Source: Pogostemon cablin (Eukaryota > Streptophyta > Magnoliopsida > Lamiales > Lamiaceae). From it: 64,000 nucleotides of DNA. Below, piece by piece: positions 34,142-46,888 of the stretch. The position numbers and the translations under genes were made by a program. Position 1 is the stretch's first letter. Each line of letters opens with the position of its first letter. The stretch is from the NCBI GenBank assembly GCA_023678885.1, contig CM043012.1, positions 14,420,036-14,484,035 on the forward strand. The letters run 5' to 3'. Under the pieces are notes generated by a model, which saw only the letters and a list, made by a program, of their open reading frames with translations, had not been told where the DNA came from and ran no database searches.

Positions 34142-36665
34142 TAATCTCCTTCGGATTTTGCAAGTTCCTCGAGTTTTCCAATTCGGTCAGGCGTAGGCCT
34201 CAGATAGAACTCACTTTGCCACTCAAATTCTTTAATCAATAAAGCTTAACACAAAACTCATCATCACATGAGAGATGAAAGCATCGGAGCTTGATTGGAA
34301 GCTTGACAAAGGAGAAAGAGGAAGTCCACTAGAATCACTTTTTGATGATGACTTGATGCTTGTAAGTAAAAACGGTGAAGTTGAGCTAGTGGACAAGAAG
34401 AAGGCAAAGCAAATGTTCAAAGTGAGGATGCGCGGAGAGAGTGTGATGGACCAATATTTGGTCCAATGATCGTAAAATTCCGTCTGGCTTGAAGACGTTA
34501 AACTTAGCGCTAAATGGGAGGCAACCCATTCTTTTTATCTTTTGATGCTTGTTTTGTTGCTTGGTCTTGTAGGTGGATTGTGCTTGTGAGAAAAGGCATA
34601 GTGAAGAAAAGAGAAGTGCTTCATGGATTCGAATAGGCATGTTGCATCACTTGTTGCAAACTTAATTCTTTACTCTTGTCCCAAGTTAAGTTTGGGGGGC
34701 TAGTGTGTGGTGGACATTGCTCAAGTCATTGGATGCATATGCTTCTTCACAAAAAGATCATTGATGGAAACTACAAGGGTAAGTCCTACCACTTTTGGCA
34801 AACTTATGTCTCAACTTGTTTCGATTTAATTTGGGGGGAGAGCGTATGGTGTGACTCACCACTTGAGTGTGATTCTTGTAAAATTGACCCAATTTTAAAA
34901 TTTTTCTCATGAGTTTTGTTTGATTTTGGTCCGTTTGGTGGTGATTGAAGTGCATGATAATCCATATTTTTAATGAAATCGTTGAGCTAATATTTTTTTT
35001 TGATGAATTGTTGAGCATGAATGAAACGTAGTGAAAACACGAATTGAGCCCGGAGATCAAGTCGAGATTCGTGGTGTATTCAATCCGGAAGCTAGTGCCA
35101 ACCATTTCCACTACCAAATACCTATTGAGGGAGTTCACTCTATACTTTACCACTTCTATTAGCTTGATATGTTTTGATGTTGATTTGGATTGATGTGATT
35201 AGCATGTTGCTTCATGTGTAATGTTTATGGGAGGTTTACTTTCGTAATTTAGGATTTCCTTTTAAATCAAGGTTGGGATGTTTGTGAGCCTAATTGATTA
35301 TGGATGATATGAATTTGTGCTTCATTGTCTATGATGGATGGTTTTGGTTATTTTTGCATGTTATGTGCTTTTGTTTTGTTTCTTGTTTGTTGATTCCTTA
35401 TTTTGTGTTTTGTGTGTTTTTTTATTATTCTTGTTAGGGTTGTTTGGTGGTTTATTTTAGGGATGTCGTGAGTCATTTTTTGAACAATGAGTGATGATAT
35501 GTTGTGGTAATAAGTGATGACAAGTTATGATTAAGAATCTCTACACTTTCGAATTGTAACATGTTCTATTTAACTTGTTCAATTTTGAGATGAATGTGGT
35601 GTAATAAGTTCCTTAAGGTTCGAGCACAAGCTTGTGAGCATTTGAGCCTCAACCGTGCATACATGGTATTTTTTCATGAGTGGATTGATTGTGTTTGATA
35701 AGTTAGAACTTGCTCAAGGACTATAAGAACGAGCCCAATTAGTGAAGATTAGTGAAATGATCTAAGGTCATCCTTGTTATTATAGTCATTGCCAAATATT
35801 TCCATACCATGAAGATCATCCCTAGTCAACCACTTTGAGCCCTTAAGCCAATTTCTTGTGAATTTAGCACATTACAAGCCATGATTACCCACTTAAGCCT
35901 TATATACATACCTTTTGTGTAAGTAATTAGGAGATGTGGATTAGAAAGGTTTGATGAGATAGAAAAAGAAAAAAGAAAATGGTAAACAAGTAAGAAAAAG
36001 AATGAAAAGAACAAAAATAAAGATGAACATGCAACCTCAAAACAAGAAAATGAGCAAAGCAATAATAATATGCTCAAGTACTTAAAAGTTCGAAGAATGA
36101 AGCATGCATTGAAAGAAGTTCAATCAAAGGAAAGTTGATGATTAGTACTTGTGAACATTAAAGACTAGAAAGGAAGAAAGAAAAGTGGAGAAGTTGGAGA
36201 AATTTGTCATATCTTCGATTACTTACACTTGTTTAGTCACTATTATCCATTTCTTTCCTACCCTACTAAAGAGCTTATCATTACATCCTTAATGAAAGAC
36301 CTTTTTGATCATTGATTAACACTTCGGTGGTTTGTGAATGTAGTCCGCGAGCAAGCTTATAGCGAGTCGAGTCAATCGATTGATGAGTGTTGTTTTACCA
36401 CTTTAAAAAGTGTTGAGTGATATTTATAACCTATGAGAGACTTGGACTAAAAGGGACTATATTGCACTATTATTCTCTTGTGATTGAACTTGTTAATATT
36501 TTTTGCATGTTATGATTTTAATGTTGTAGGATGCCTTAGCATAGTTTGTAATTCTTATTGCTATTGATGTGTTATTACTTGTGTTCATTTAATCTTTTCC
36601 TAGGTGAAAATCACTCATCTTGGTTTATCATTTTCGTTGTTCACAACAATTTAAGTTTGGGGGTG
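34142..36665 (+). mobile_element. 3' internal region of the family A Athila-like element
   Basis: Starts somewhere near 34142; the exact junction is unclear. The frame at 34275-34469 (64 residues, VELVDKKKAKQMFKV) could be the end of integrase. The conserved plant gypsy post-pol segment follows it at about 34490-34530, with GACGTTAAACTTAGCGC and GGGAGGCAACCCA. The remaining 2.1 kb is non-coding and T-rich and ends with AAGTTTGGGGGTG, a polypurine tract, at 36653-36665. The stretch 35220-35540 matches the reverse complement of 63700-64000. Confidence 0.75.
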
Positions 36666-39600
36666 TGATGAGTGATATTTTCACCTAGATTTTAGTGTCT
36701 TTTTATATCTATTTTTCGTATTATTTTATTCATATTTATGTGTTATTTGATTGTGTTTTTTATTTTTATGGAAATGTGTGAGAATGAGCTTAAACATATG
36801 TAAAACAGGTGAAAACGGAGCAAACACGGAGAAGGGAGATGAAACGAAGAAGAAAAATAGTGCACGACCAAGCACGACACGAGTGCTGTAGCTCGAGTCG
36901 AGCTGGCGCAGCACGATTCATGCGCCGCGTACGGGCCTCTAAGAGATGGCCGTGCGATGAAATCAGAAAATCCTACACGGGCACCTGCGCCCGTGTGCCG
37001 CAACTCGAGTCGTACCCAGAATCAAGACACGAGTCGAGTTACCAACTCGATTCGAGCTCCGTCTGCTGCCGAGAAATGCCGAGAAGACATGACACGACTT
37101 GAGCCGTGTGCATGCACTCAAGTCGTGTTGTGTAAATTTCTGGAAAAATTTTCAGAAACCTTCTAGAAGCATCCCAAAGGGTATAAATACCCAATACTTC
37201 AATATTTCATCAGATTTGGGCGAGAATTTAACTGTTGATCGGTGTCATTTTCACCTAAATTTTAGTGTCTTTTTATTATGTATTTCTGTGTGTTTAATTC
37301 ATTTTGTATATCATTTGGTGGTGTTTATGAAGATATGAAGATGTGTGCTTTGAAATGATAAATGTGTGATTTTCATGATTATGTGTCTTAAATTGTGCAA
37401 TATTTGGAAATATTTAGAGAATTGGTATTTTGGTGTAATTTGTGTGATTTTTAGATAAAAATGGATTCCAGATGCGATAAGGAAGATATGGGAAAAAATG
37501 GAGCTCAATACGGAGTTGAAACGAGGGAGAACGAGTCAAAGCAAAATACTGAAAAACGCATAACCAACTTGTGTAATTTTTCTGTACTATTTTGGAGCTC
37601 AAAATTTGAAGTGTGATATATAGTTGAAAAGCCACAGAAAAGAGGATCGTTTTGGCATAAGAAACACCTCAATTGAAGCCCAAACGACAAAGTTATGATT
37701 AAAATGGTGACGTCGCGCAAGCTGTTCCTACTCAGCACGATTGTGCTATTTTGCATGACTTGTTACACCTTCAAATGATGGAAGTTTTATCAGATCTTTA
37801 TATTCATAGAAAGCCAAGAAAGAGCGGATCATCTGAGCGTAAGAATCACCCAAATTGGATTTTGGATGTGAAAGTTATGTGCGAAATGGTGAGACTGCGC
37901 TGCACCAATCCGAACTCGACCCGAGCTTGGCCCAAAGTCAATTTTATGATTAGAACGTGTTCTAAAAGCTTCCAGGGGGTATAAATGTCTATCTTGAGTG
38001 AAAAATAAAAGAGGAATCAGTAGGGATCAGCTACATACACATTTTACACCATATTTTCACACACTAACTCCATTCCATTCATCTCCATACCCTTCATCCA
38101 TCCAATCCACTTGATCTCCTCAAATCCATCCATTAATCCATCCATCCACCAATCTAAGAAGGGGAATTCATCATTGATTGAAGATTTTAGCATGATCAAG
38201 GAGGAGGAAGTTCACTATCAAAGGGGAGTCAACTTACCTTTATTTTGTTATTTTCTTCATTATTTGGCTCAATTGGAGCAAGCCATGGATTATGTTGATT
38301 TTATTATGATTTTTAGTGGCTAGTCCTCATGTGAGACTAGCAATATGATTGATTAGGGATTATGTAGATTTTGCATACCACATGTTTGATGAAATGATTG
38401 TTATGGATATTTTCTATCATGAATGCTTATTCTCATTTTTATGTATGATTTGTGTGATTAAATTCTCTATTCATAGTGTTAGGATGACCATTCCAATATT
38501 ATGCTTAGTGATTTAATTGAATCATTGATTGCATGAGGCGACTTAGTTAGTGTGAGGAGAGGTAAATCATACCCTTCAAGTGCTTAGAACCTCATGATAG
38601 GACATTAGTGATGAACTAGTGAGGGGAACCCAACTTATGATCATAGTACCTTCATGGGAATTAAGAGTAAGAGACAATCCTAGGAGATTTAAACTTGTAA
38701 AAGAGTTGAGAACCTAATTGCCTTGGCCATAGGGATTAGGGGTACATAAGTGATTGCCCTTAATATCATAACATTAAGACCATTAATGCATGTGTGTGTA
38801 AGTCTATATATACATTTTCCATGAATGTTGTTTGTCTTGCATACTTCTTAGATTGTTCACCTTCATACATCTTCCATATCCATTGTATCCCTTTATCTTT
38901 AATTGCTTTCCTAGTTGTTAATTGTAGTGTTAATCTCCCCCTCCTTTATTGATTAGTCCTACTAGAGTGAAACATATTTCTAATACGGCTACCCACTTTC
39001 GCCTTTGGGTTCGATATTTCTAAATTCTGCACTTGGTCACTATGGTCTACTACGCGATAGAGTACGCTTGCTCTAATAAATTAATACCAATATTGAAACC
39101 AAGTTCAACTGTTTCACACACCTCACACACCATTTCTCCCATTTTACACCATCATCTTCATCCATTCTTCATCCATACCATCTACTTTCATACCACCATC
39201 AAAAACTTCATCCAATTGAGGGAAAGAAGCAAGGAAGAAAGGAAGATTGCAAGGGGAAGAAGAAGATCACCATTAGAGTCATCCAAGGGAGTTTTCATCC
39301 AACTTTTGTATTGAATCCTATTGTTTATCATATTTTGTAAGGATCTTAATGTCTATGTTAATGTTCTTATGAATATGGTAGGCTAATCTCCCTTGTGAGA
39401 TTAGCAACATGAGAGTTGTTGGATAATTTTGAAAATTTGTGAATTTTAATTCATATGTTGATTGGATATATGGATTTTCTATCATTGATGTTTGAGATCT
39501 TGAGGTTTATGATGGTTTGTGTGTTTAGTTAATCTAAATATGTGATTAGATTGAGAAACCAATTATATGCTTAGGATAATTGAGTGAATCATTTAATCAA

Positions 39601-40140
39601 ACACTTCATGTGCATTATAAATTATAAAGAGATTGAGAAATCCTTTAGAATTTAGAACCCTTTGATAGAACATGTGATTGGTTTGATCGAGAGGTTGATT
39701 AATTATGTGAATGGACTCTCATTTCAAGCTTAGTACCTAGTTGGAATTATTTGAGTGAGAACCAATCCGTTAAGCTATTCAATATTCATATCATATCCTT
39801 CACGAGAGGGAGTTTAGGTGAATTTAGTGTTGGCCCTTAATTCTATATCCATGATACATATGAATTTGATACCTAATTCTTAGAATTACTACTTCTTGAT
39901 TGTTGTTAATCTCACTTTTACTTAACTTGGAAATACACCCTTCATCTATCTATCTTGTTTGTTGATCATTGCTTGCTTGCTTGCTTTGATTGATTTTATT
40001 TACTTGTTTCAACAACCTCCTTTGATGATTCATCTCTATAAAATTACAAGAAACGTGAGATCGCTTAAGCTATAGTGTCTTCCTCCCTGTGGTTCGATAA
40101 ATTCTTGAATTGGTCAATCCGACTACAAGTTATGGCTAAT
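36666..40140 (+). repeat. Athila-like 3' LTR (family A), split by a solo LTR
   Basis: Starts TGATGAGTGATATTTTCACC right after a polypurine tract, has a TATA box (TATAAATA) at 37182-37189, is interrupted at 37235, and resumes at 39113 with sequence matching 1-200 of the window in reverse. Without the 1.88-kb insertion it is about 1.6 kb. Its right end near 40140 is approximate: the expected terminal CA is not distinct, and no flanking duplication can be tested because the 5' LTR is missing. Confidence 0.78.
37236..39107 (+). mobile_element. Solo LTR (family C) nested in another LTR
   Basis: 1,872 bp starting TGATCGGTGTCATTTTCACC and ending CCAAGTTCA, with perfect 5-bp direct repeats ACTGT at 37231-37235 and 39108-39112. 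No PBS, polypurine tract or coding region lies inside. A TATA box (TATAAATG) sits at 37980-37987. Solo LTRs arise by recombination between the two LTRs of one insertion. Minus-strand LTR 30831-32794 shares its central segment. Confidence 0.93.
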
Positions 40141-41218
40141 CCCACTGCATTGAATATGGGCTACATTTGAGGAATATTCATCCTAGGCCTTCGTTGCTTC
40201 TCACAGTAACACGTAGCCCATCTCAACGCCACTGCCGAACCCATTTACGGTGAGTACACAATAGCATAGCTAGATTAAAAAATTTTATTATTCTTTTACT
40301 TCAGCTATATAAAATTGATGTCTGAACGAGGGTTATGCATTTGCGATTTGTATAATGTTGTTCATGAATTTTCAATTTTGGGACTAAATACATTGATTGC
40401 AAGAACAAAATTGCCTATATGATTCTTGCCTATTTTATTAGTTATACCTCAAAATGTATAGCGCTTCTCTTTCTTCTCCTATACGTTCTTTGGTGGATTT
40501 TAATCCTGGATAATTTGTTATGTGTGTGCCATAGAAGGATCATAATGACCTTTGAGGTGGATTTGGATTTTTTAGAGCAACATTTGCAAGTACTATTTGA
40601 GGGGCTACCTAGTGGGATAGTTTTTCAGATCTATGTTTTGCATTCCTTTTGCTTTTATGATTAAGTTTGGATGTTTTTAATTGAAACAGTACTTTCATAA
40701 TGTTTCATATTAAGAAAAGTAATACAGTAGAATAAGTTTACTCCATTTATGAAGAATAACTCCTTCTCTATGCTTTATATACTTACTTGAAGTAACAAAT
40801 GTAATTTAGAAATCATTGCAACTCTATTTGACTCGTGTTACACGTGCATTATAACTTGAGGAGTACCAATATGTGTATAGTATAAATTTTAACAACTACG
40901 TAGGAGTTCTTCCCCTTTCGATTTTATAACGTGAAACCTCTTTACACAAGTGTTTGTGATTCATGTTTGATGCTTCCTTGTGATGAAAAACTATAATTTA
41001 TTTCTGTAAAGTTAGAAACACTTGTACGGACTTTGGATTCATTAAGCATAAACCTGATCATACACAATTATATTGGAGTGATCAGTCCTGTTTAAAATGG
41101 CAGTATTCAAAACAAATGAAACTTATATTTAGCAGTGTTATGAGGTTTAGGGGTTTAGGGTGTTTAAAATTAGCAATTTTGTTGGAGTCCTGATCTTATA
41201 ATTATTGTATGCAGTGTT
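40141..41218 (+). other. 5' part of the MULE and uncertain leader sequence
   Basis: After the LTR boundary the sequence holds an exon-like stretch ending ACG|GTGAGTAC near 40250, a good donor site. An open frame at 40419-40664 includes MTFEVDLDFLEQHLQVLFEG, which may be an upstream exon of the MULE or a chance frame. I could not find terminal inverted repeats. Confidence 0.35.
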
Positions 41219-44019
41219 ATGCCGCCGGTTCAAATTATTTTTGTTTACGCTGACGGGGAATGGAATAGGGTTGAGTATGTTGGAGGCGCCATGTGGGGTT
41301 TGTGGATGCCTATAGGCGACCATATAGTGGTCACATTTAGAAAATTGGTGAACGACTTCTTGAATTTGGATCCAAGAACTGCGTACTACGATATATACCA
41401 AGTACAGAAGGTTGATGGGGTGAATGTCCGTCTTCCAATAATTAATGATCTCGATGTTGGTTTTCTACTTGGAACCGACTGTACCCCCAAGGTTTAGGTG
41501 GATCGAATTAGAGGTGGAAATATGACTATTGGTTGATTAGCATTCTGGTGCAATGTTGATAGGAGCAAGTCAGCGGGAATGTTTGATATTTTCAATGACA
41601 GGGCATGAGAATTTACGGCTGACTCTAGAGCTAACGGTGTGAGTATGGACAACCCTTTGGACTGTATGGATGATTCAGTAGAGGATGATGTTGAAGGAGC
41701 TTCGTTGTTCGACGAAGATACTGATACTGATCTGAGTAAGTGTGAAGGGGATTACGAATCTGATCAGCCTATCAGTGAGGGGTTGAATTTCTCCTCAACC
41801 TTCCTCAATGAGCCCCCTTCATTCAGAATAAGCAATCCTTATTCTGCATCTAATGCTCCCCTTTTTAGCACATCTAGTAATGCCCCCATTTCCCCTCCTA
41901 ATGCACCTATTCCAGTTGGTGAGCATAAAGCAGTTAATGATCTGTCTGTTAAAAATATTTACCCAAGCAAGGATGATCTTGTAGATGATGTATCTATTTA
42001 TCACCTTATTAAAGTGGTAGATTTCCAAGTGAAGCGTTCTGAGCCTACTAGATGGGAAGTTGTTTGCAAAGATACAATCATGTGTTCATTATTTCTTGCT
42101 GCCTCGGGTCTTCATGGGGTGTGGAAGTGCACGAACATATGTCCTCACTCGTGCTTCGATAATGCCAACCGTCGAACGCCACAGTCTTGTTATTCGAAAG
42201 TGATAGTGAAACTGTACTATGACAAGCAACGTAATCCAAAGATGGCACTCACACCCAAAGGTATTGTTGATGACATAAAGAAGCGTTATGGTATTGTGAT
42301 AAAGAAAGGTCATGCTGTTAGGGCCTATAAATTAGCTAACATGTATGTTTATGGCACTCCAACTGAATGTTTTAGATTACTCCCTTCATATTTGTACATG
42401 CTAGAGAAGTGCAATCCAGGCACAAAGACATTCTTTGCTTTGGGCTCTTATGTGAATAGTTTCAAGTAGTTTTCTTGACCAGTCATAGTTGTCGATGCCG
42501 CTCACTTGAAGGGAGAGTACAAGGGAGTGGTATTTGTGGCTGTCACTCAATATCTTAACAAGCAAATTTACCCACTAGCTACTGGGTCGGTGATATGGAG
42601 AACATGGACATGTGGACTCTATTTCTTTCCAATGTTCGGAGTGCAATGGGGTGCCCACCACATATGTTGATTGTATCGGATCAGCATCTAGCAATTATCA
42701 AAGTTGTGGAGCATGTGTTCCCAGGTGTTGCGCATGGTCTATGTCAACGTCATTTGGGGAAGAAGTTTGTGACATTTGGGAAAGGTATTGTCAACATATT
42801 CGAAAGGGCTGCAAGTACACACCGAGAGTCAGAATTTGATAGGTTAAATATTCTATATCTTCCAGGCATTGATTTCTTGTGTAAAATACATTATGTAAGG
42901 TGGGCAGTGAGATGCATATGTGTGAAGTTTCCCACGCATTTCATTATGAAATTGTAAATTGTATGCATGCGTGTTTCCCATATATGAACTAATAATAATT
43001 TAATATTTTATATTTGTGAACAGGTTGATGGATGCACTGTACGGTCATGCTAGTCGTGATTGCATTGAGACCATCCTCAACAAGGCTAGAAAAGAGCGTT
43101 GGAGTAGAGTGCATTGTGCCGTTTGTCGCTACGAGTTTATGACATCCAACGCTGTAGAATCTTGGAACAACTGTCTTAAGTGGGACCGTCGCTTTTCAGT
43201 CATTTACCTATTGAAAAAGGTTTGTCAACTCACTCAAGAATGGCATGGTACGAGAAGGCATGAGGCCGAAAAGCATTGCAGTGTTATGTGCGCAAGAGTG
43301 ACTCATGACCTTTCTGAAATGGCCCATAGGACTGACCATCTCGAAGTTGAAAATTCCACAGGCCAACGCTTCAAGGTTATGGTTGGCACCGATATATTTT
43401 TCTCTGATCTGGAAAAGCGTGAATGTGACTCGGTTATTTCCAAAAAGAGCTGATTCCATGTATACATGCACTTGCTGCGATCAAGTACATTACTGTATAT
43501 TTGATATAATTACTATAATTTTCGACTTTTTAATTTTATAATGTGTCATAGGAAAAAGGAACTTGATGTGAACTCTTATGTTGGGGATTGTTTTAAGAAT
43601 AAGATGGTTTTATCAATGTAGGGTGGTGTTGTCTTCCCGATGCCACATTCGAAGGACTGGGATGTCACTCCATTAGTACAAGACATAGTCTGTACACCTC
43701 TAAATTCCCCCAAGCCGTCCGGGAGGCCGAAACGCAGTCGCATTAAGAGTGCGTTAGAAATTAGTCAGAGTATGAGGAGAGGCAACAAGTGTTCGAATTG
43801 TGGTGGCCTTAACCACAATAGGACAACTTGTACCTTTAATCGGGTTGTCCCCCAACCAGATGATGTGGATGCATTTGGATATTCATCATCATCTGTTGAT
43901 GGGCCAGCTATGCACCGTGTGAAGTGAAAATGGTCAGTTTGTCACCTCCCAGGCCACACAAAGAACGCTTGCCCCAATCCTGATCGTGGAGCTCGAGATT
44001 TTATTAATGATGAAATCTA
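41219..44019 (+). pseudogene. Mutator-like (MULE) transposase, decayed
   Basis: The N-terminal part at 41219-41497 (IIFVYADGEWNRVEYVGGAM) is the PB1-like leader common in plant MULE proteins. An acidic linker with Pro/Ser repeats follows (41639-41930), then the MuDR-type DNA-binding region (VDFQVKRSEPTRWEVVCKDT, with Cys and His). The MULE transposase core holds VIVVDAAHLKGEYKGV (first Asp, after a stop at 42467) and HMLIVSDQHLAII (second Asp); the Glu lies in NAVESWNN at 43150. A SWIM zinc finger (GYFQKELIPCIHALAA) is displaced by one base at about 43435. A CX2CX4HX4C knuckle (CSNCGGLNHNRTTC) lies near 43795. Introns may explain some gaps, for example 42940-43020, but the stops and the SWIM shift make it a pseudogene. 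Confidence 0.87.
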
Positions 44020-44489
44020 GATGCATTCTGTGTGTGGTGACGAACTACTTCTTTATATGAAACTTAATGTATTATTTGTAGTCCTTAATTATGTAAGGAC
44101 CTTTCATTCACGTCTTTGTGCTACAATACCTTGAAGCTTTCTGTTGATGAGTCCTTGCTTTTGTTGGGTTATTGTTGCTTAGATTATGAGATTGATCTCT
44201 TATGTATGTATACTTAATGGTGACTGTGTTGGTAATATACTGGTCTTGACATAGGTAACCGTGTTGGTGAAAATGTAGGAAAACCAGGAAAACTTGTAGA
44301 ACATACATATTGGGTATTGGATGGGACATACTGCGTCTGTGTAACGAGGGCATTTAAGCTTGGGTACAACATCGCCTTAACATATGTGTGGGGCATCGTT
44401 CTCTTGATTACAGTACTTGTTTTGTAATGCTTATGATATTGTCATTATATAAAGAAACCAACAGAAATGATGGATTTGAATCATGTTCT

Positions 44490-44615
44490 TTGACCCAGAA
44501 GGTAGCCATGTAGATGACCATGTAGGTGTTCAAGTAGGTTATCATGCGGGAGTTCAAGTAGATTAGCATGCAGGTATCCATGCTGGTATTCTTGTAGGTG
44601 ACCGTTCTTGCTGAG
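44490..44615. repeat. 12-bp repeat cluster 1 (GTAGGTNNNCAT)
   Basis: Eight or so degenerate 12-base units such as GTAGATGACCAT, GTAGGTGTTCAA, GTAGGTTATCAT and GCAGGTATCCAT. Because 12 is a multiple of 3, the minus strand reads as repeated tetrapeptides (HLHG, YLLE, HDNL). It lies about 470 bp after the MULE coding end. Confidence 0.7.
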
Positions 44616-44921
44616 TATCCCTGGTTTGATTTCCAGAGATCCTTTGGCATTTGGCAGTTGGGTGGATCTATCCACACCACGTCTAAAAATAAAAATAACG
44701 TTGGCTGATTAAGTGATTAGAGATCTTTGCAATATTTATCTCATCATTCTCCTCTCAGGAATGTCCCAAATGTATAATAAAAAAAGGGCCAAATTTATCT
44801 AAAAACAGTTCATTGATATCTTGATTTCAGTAGTTAAGTCATATCATTAGAAAAAGGAAATTCTTACAATCATAAAACTGACGATAATATCATAAACATT
44901 ACAAAACAACTACTTTTACAA

Positions 44922-45110
44922 TTGGTTTGCCCACAATTACGAAGTTATTTTAAAGAATCTGTAAACGATGAGATTGTAGTCTTGTGCATGCTAATGGGGA
45001 ACGGAATAGGGTTGAGTATGTTGGAGGCGATGAGTGGGGTGTGCAAATGGTTACGGCTGACCATAAACTGGCAACGTTTAGACAATTGTTGCATGACTTA
45101 CCATAATTAG
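44922..45110 (+). pseudogene. Truncated second copy of the MULE N-terminal exon
   Basis: GGGGAACGGAATAGGGTTGA and GTATGTTGGAGGCG at 44996-45030 duplicate 41253-41290 of the MULE with few changes, and similarity continues to about 45092 (CATAAACTGGCAACGTTTAG against CATATAGTGGTCACATTTAG). Only this exon part is present and its frame is shifted. It may be a fragment of a second MULE or a local duplication. Confidence 0.7.
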
Positions 45111-45299
45111 TATGATATTGATTAGTACTTTATTGAAAAATTATATTGTATTAATGAAATTCTGAATGTACCTAAAAAATTCAAATATTACACTGTGTTA
45201 TACTTAAACACTAATAAGCTTTCTGGTGGTTACTTAAACACTAGTAAGCTTTCTAGTGGTTATCCCATGCTGGTAAATGGTCTGTTTTTGTAGGTATCC

Positions 45300-45425
45300 A
45301 TAATATTACCCTTGTAGGTAAATGTGATTGTCGTAACATAGGTGAACATGTAGTTTACCATGTAGGTAATCATGTAGGTTATCATGTTGTTGATCATGCA
45401 GGTGACCACGTAGGTAACATCTCCT
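45300..45425. repeat. 12-bp repeat cluster 2 (GTAGGTAATCAT)
   Basis: Units GTAGTTTACCAT, GTAGGTAATCAT, GTAGGTTATCAT, GTTGTTGATCAT and GCAGGTGACCAC in tandem, the same unit type as at 44490-44615. The two clusters bracket the truncated MULE exon copy. Confidence 0.72.
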
Positions 45426-45697
45426 ATATTTACTTCGTCTTACATTCACCAGTACATGAATTCTGGAAGCATAAATCACGATGTTCATTAAAAGAAAAAG
45501 GCCTTTAATTGACCGATAACAACACACCTATATTATTATAGAAGAATTAAAGCATAAACATATATTTCAACATCAAGAGAAAAATCAATACTTAACCACA
45601 TGATACATAGTTATCCCTATTGAACAACCGAAACATTCTAAACTCCCCCTCAAGTCACCGCATCGTATAGCCGCCAGTCGTTATTTTCTCCGATAAA

Positions 45698-45959
45698 TTA
45701 TTCTCCAAATAGCACATACATCCTTTCATACTCTGGATTGTCTCCGTGCACATAAGTCCTCGCGAATGTATTCTCCTGTTTAATATCAAAGGTTATATAA
45801 ACAACCGCCATCAAAGCATTTCACTAAAATGTGATCTGAATCAAATAAAATGGAAGGAATGTATGTACCCGAACAAGATTAAACAATGCAGTGCAGATTT
45901 CTATTGAAGGTGGAATAATTTTAATATCTCGTGCATCTTAGCAATCATATAAGTTTAAT
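45698..45959 (-). pseudogene. Two orphan 3'-terminal exons, family not recognised
   Basis: On the minus strand, a segment after TTGCAG (45959-45869) encodes DARDIKIIPPSIEICTALFN and LVR, then a GTACAT donor. An intron of 93 bp ending AAACAG follows. The next exon (45775-45698) encodes ENTFARTYVHGDNPEYERMY, then VLFGE and TAA. The two exons join in phase 0. An in-frame TAA just upstream of DARDIK (45941-45943) breaks the first exon, so the fragment looks pseudogenised. No domain recognised; the peptide has the texture of a conserved protein. Confidence 0.5.
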
Positions 45960-46888
45960 CTGCAATGAGCACAGAAATACTTAAGAAACAACCTTCAATC
46001 AAACAACGACTGCATTGAATTGTCATGTGTTTCGTGTTAATGATACCTAAGGGCCTCATATACCTTATGGAGGATTCGTTTTCATGTGTTTGCCAAACAG
46101 ACGCTGGGTTCGGATGAAGCTGCTAAAAATTAGCTTCACTAGCAGTTTTTTTCCCAAAATAAAAGTAAGGTAACTTTGATTTAAATTAGACTAATCAAGT
46201 TTCTAAACTCAAAGTGGGTGACAAAGTTCCAAATATACTGGTGAACAAGTATGAACGATTCAATTTATTCAACCCCTCATACAGACGAGCCTACGTATTA
46301 ACGAATGAACCATAGCTCCACAAAAGTCTTAAACATTCGACCAAGTAATTCACAAATGGTGTAAAATTTTTAATTCCCCTAATTTTTAGAAAACCCTTTC
46401 CAACCGAGTGGATCAAAAATAGTCCTCTAAAGTGCTAGACCTCAAAAGAAATTGTCTCGATTAATATAAAGATAATTGGAAAGTTGTTACAAACTAAAAT
46501 GCTTGCTAAATGAATTGAGTTCAATGCTTTAGAGATTGGGGCAACAACAATCCCACCAACCATATGGATACACTTCTAGGTCTACCATGGAATACTGTCA
46601 ACCAATATGAAAAAAATTTATTATTCAAACATTCTTTGATCTAAAAAACATTGTAGATTAAGCGAATATATTACCTACTAAACATTCAGAAACTAAATGT
46701 TAAATCAATACCGAAAATACAATAATTTTACCTAAAATGTCAACATATCATTCTCACCACAGAATTTTAAATCGATTAGGAACCCTAGCGTCCATTGAAT
46801 CATTTAATTGCTAAATCACTCTCCAAAGGAGCCCGTGAAATGGCAACATATAAACCTAAAAAAGGTAAGAATGTACTTTAAAAGTAAA

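Noticed and set aside
34758..35153. 131-residue minus-strand frame
   Set aside because: Lies opposite the 3' non-coding region of a retroelement; composition typical of T-rich complement.
37236..39107. Read as an intact retrotransposon
   Set aside because: Too short, with no PBS, polypurine tract or coding sequence; solo LTR fits.
40419..40664. 81-residue hydrophobic frame
   Set aside because: First half is T-rich intergenic reading; only the MTFEVDLDFLEQ part may be coding and it was noted under the MULE leader.
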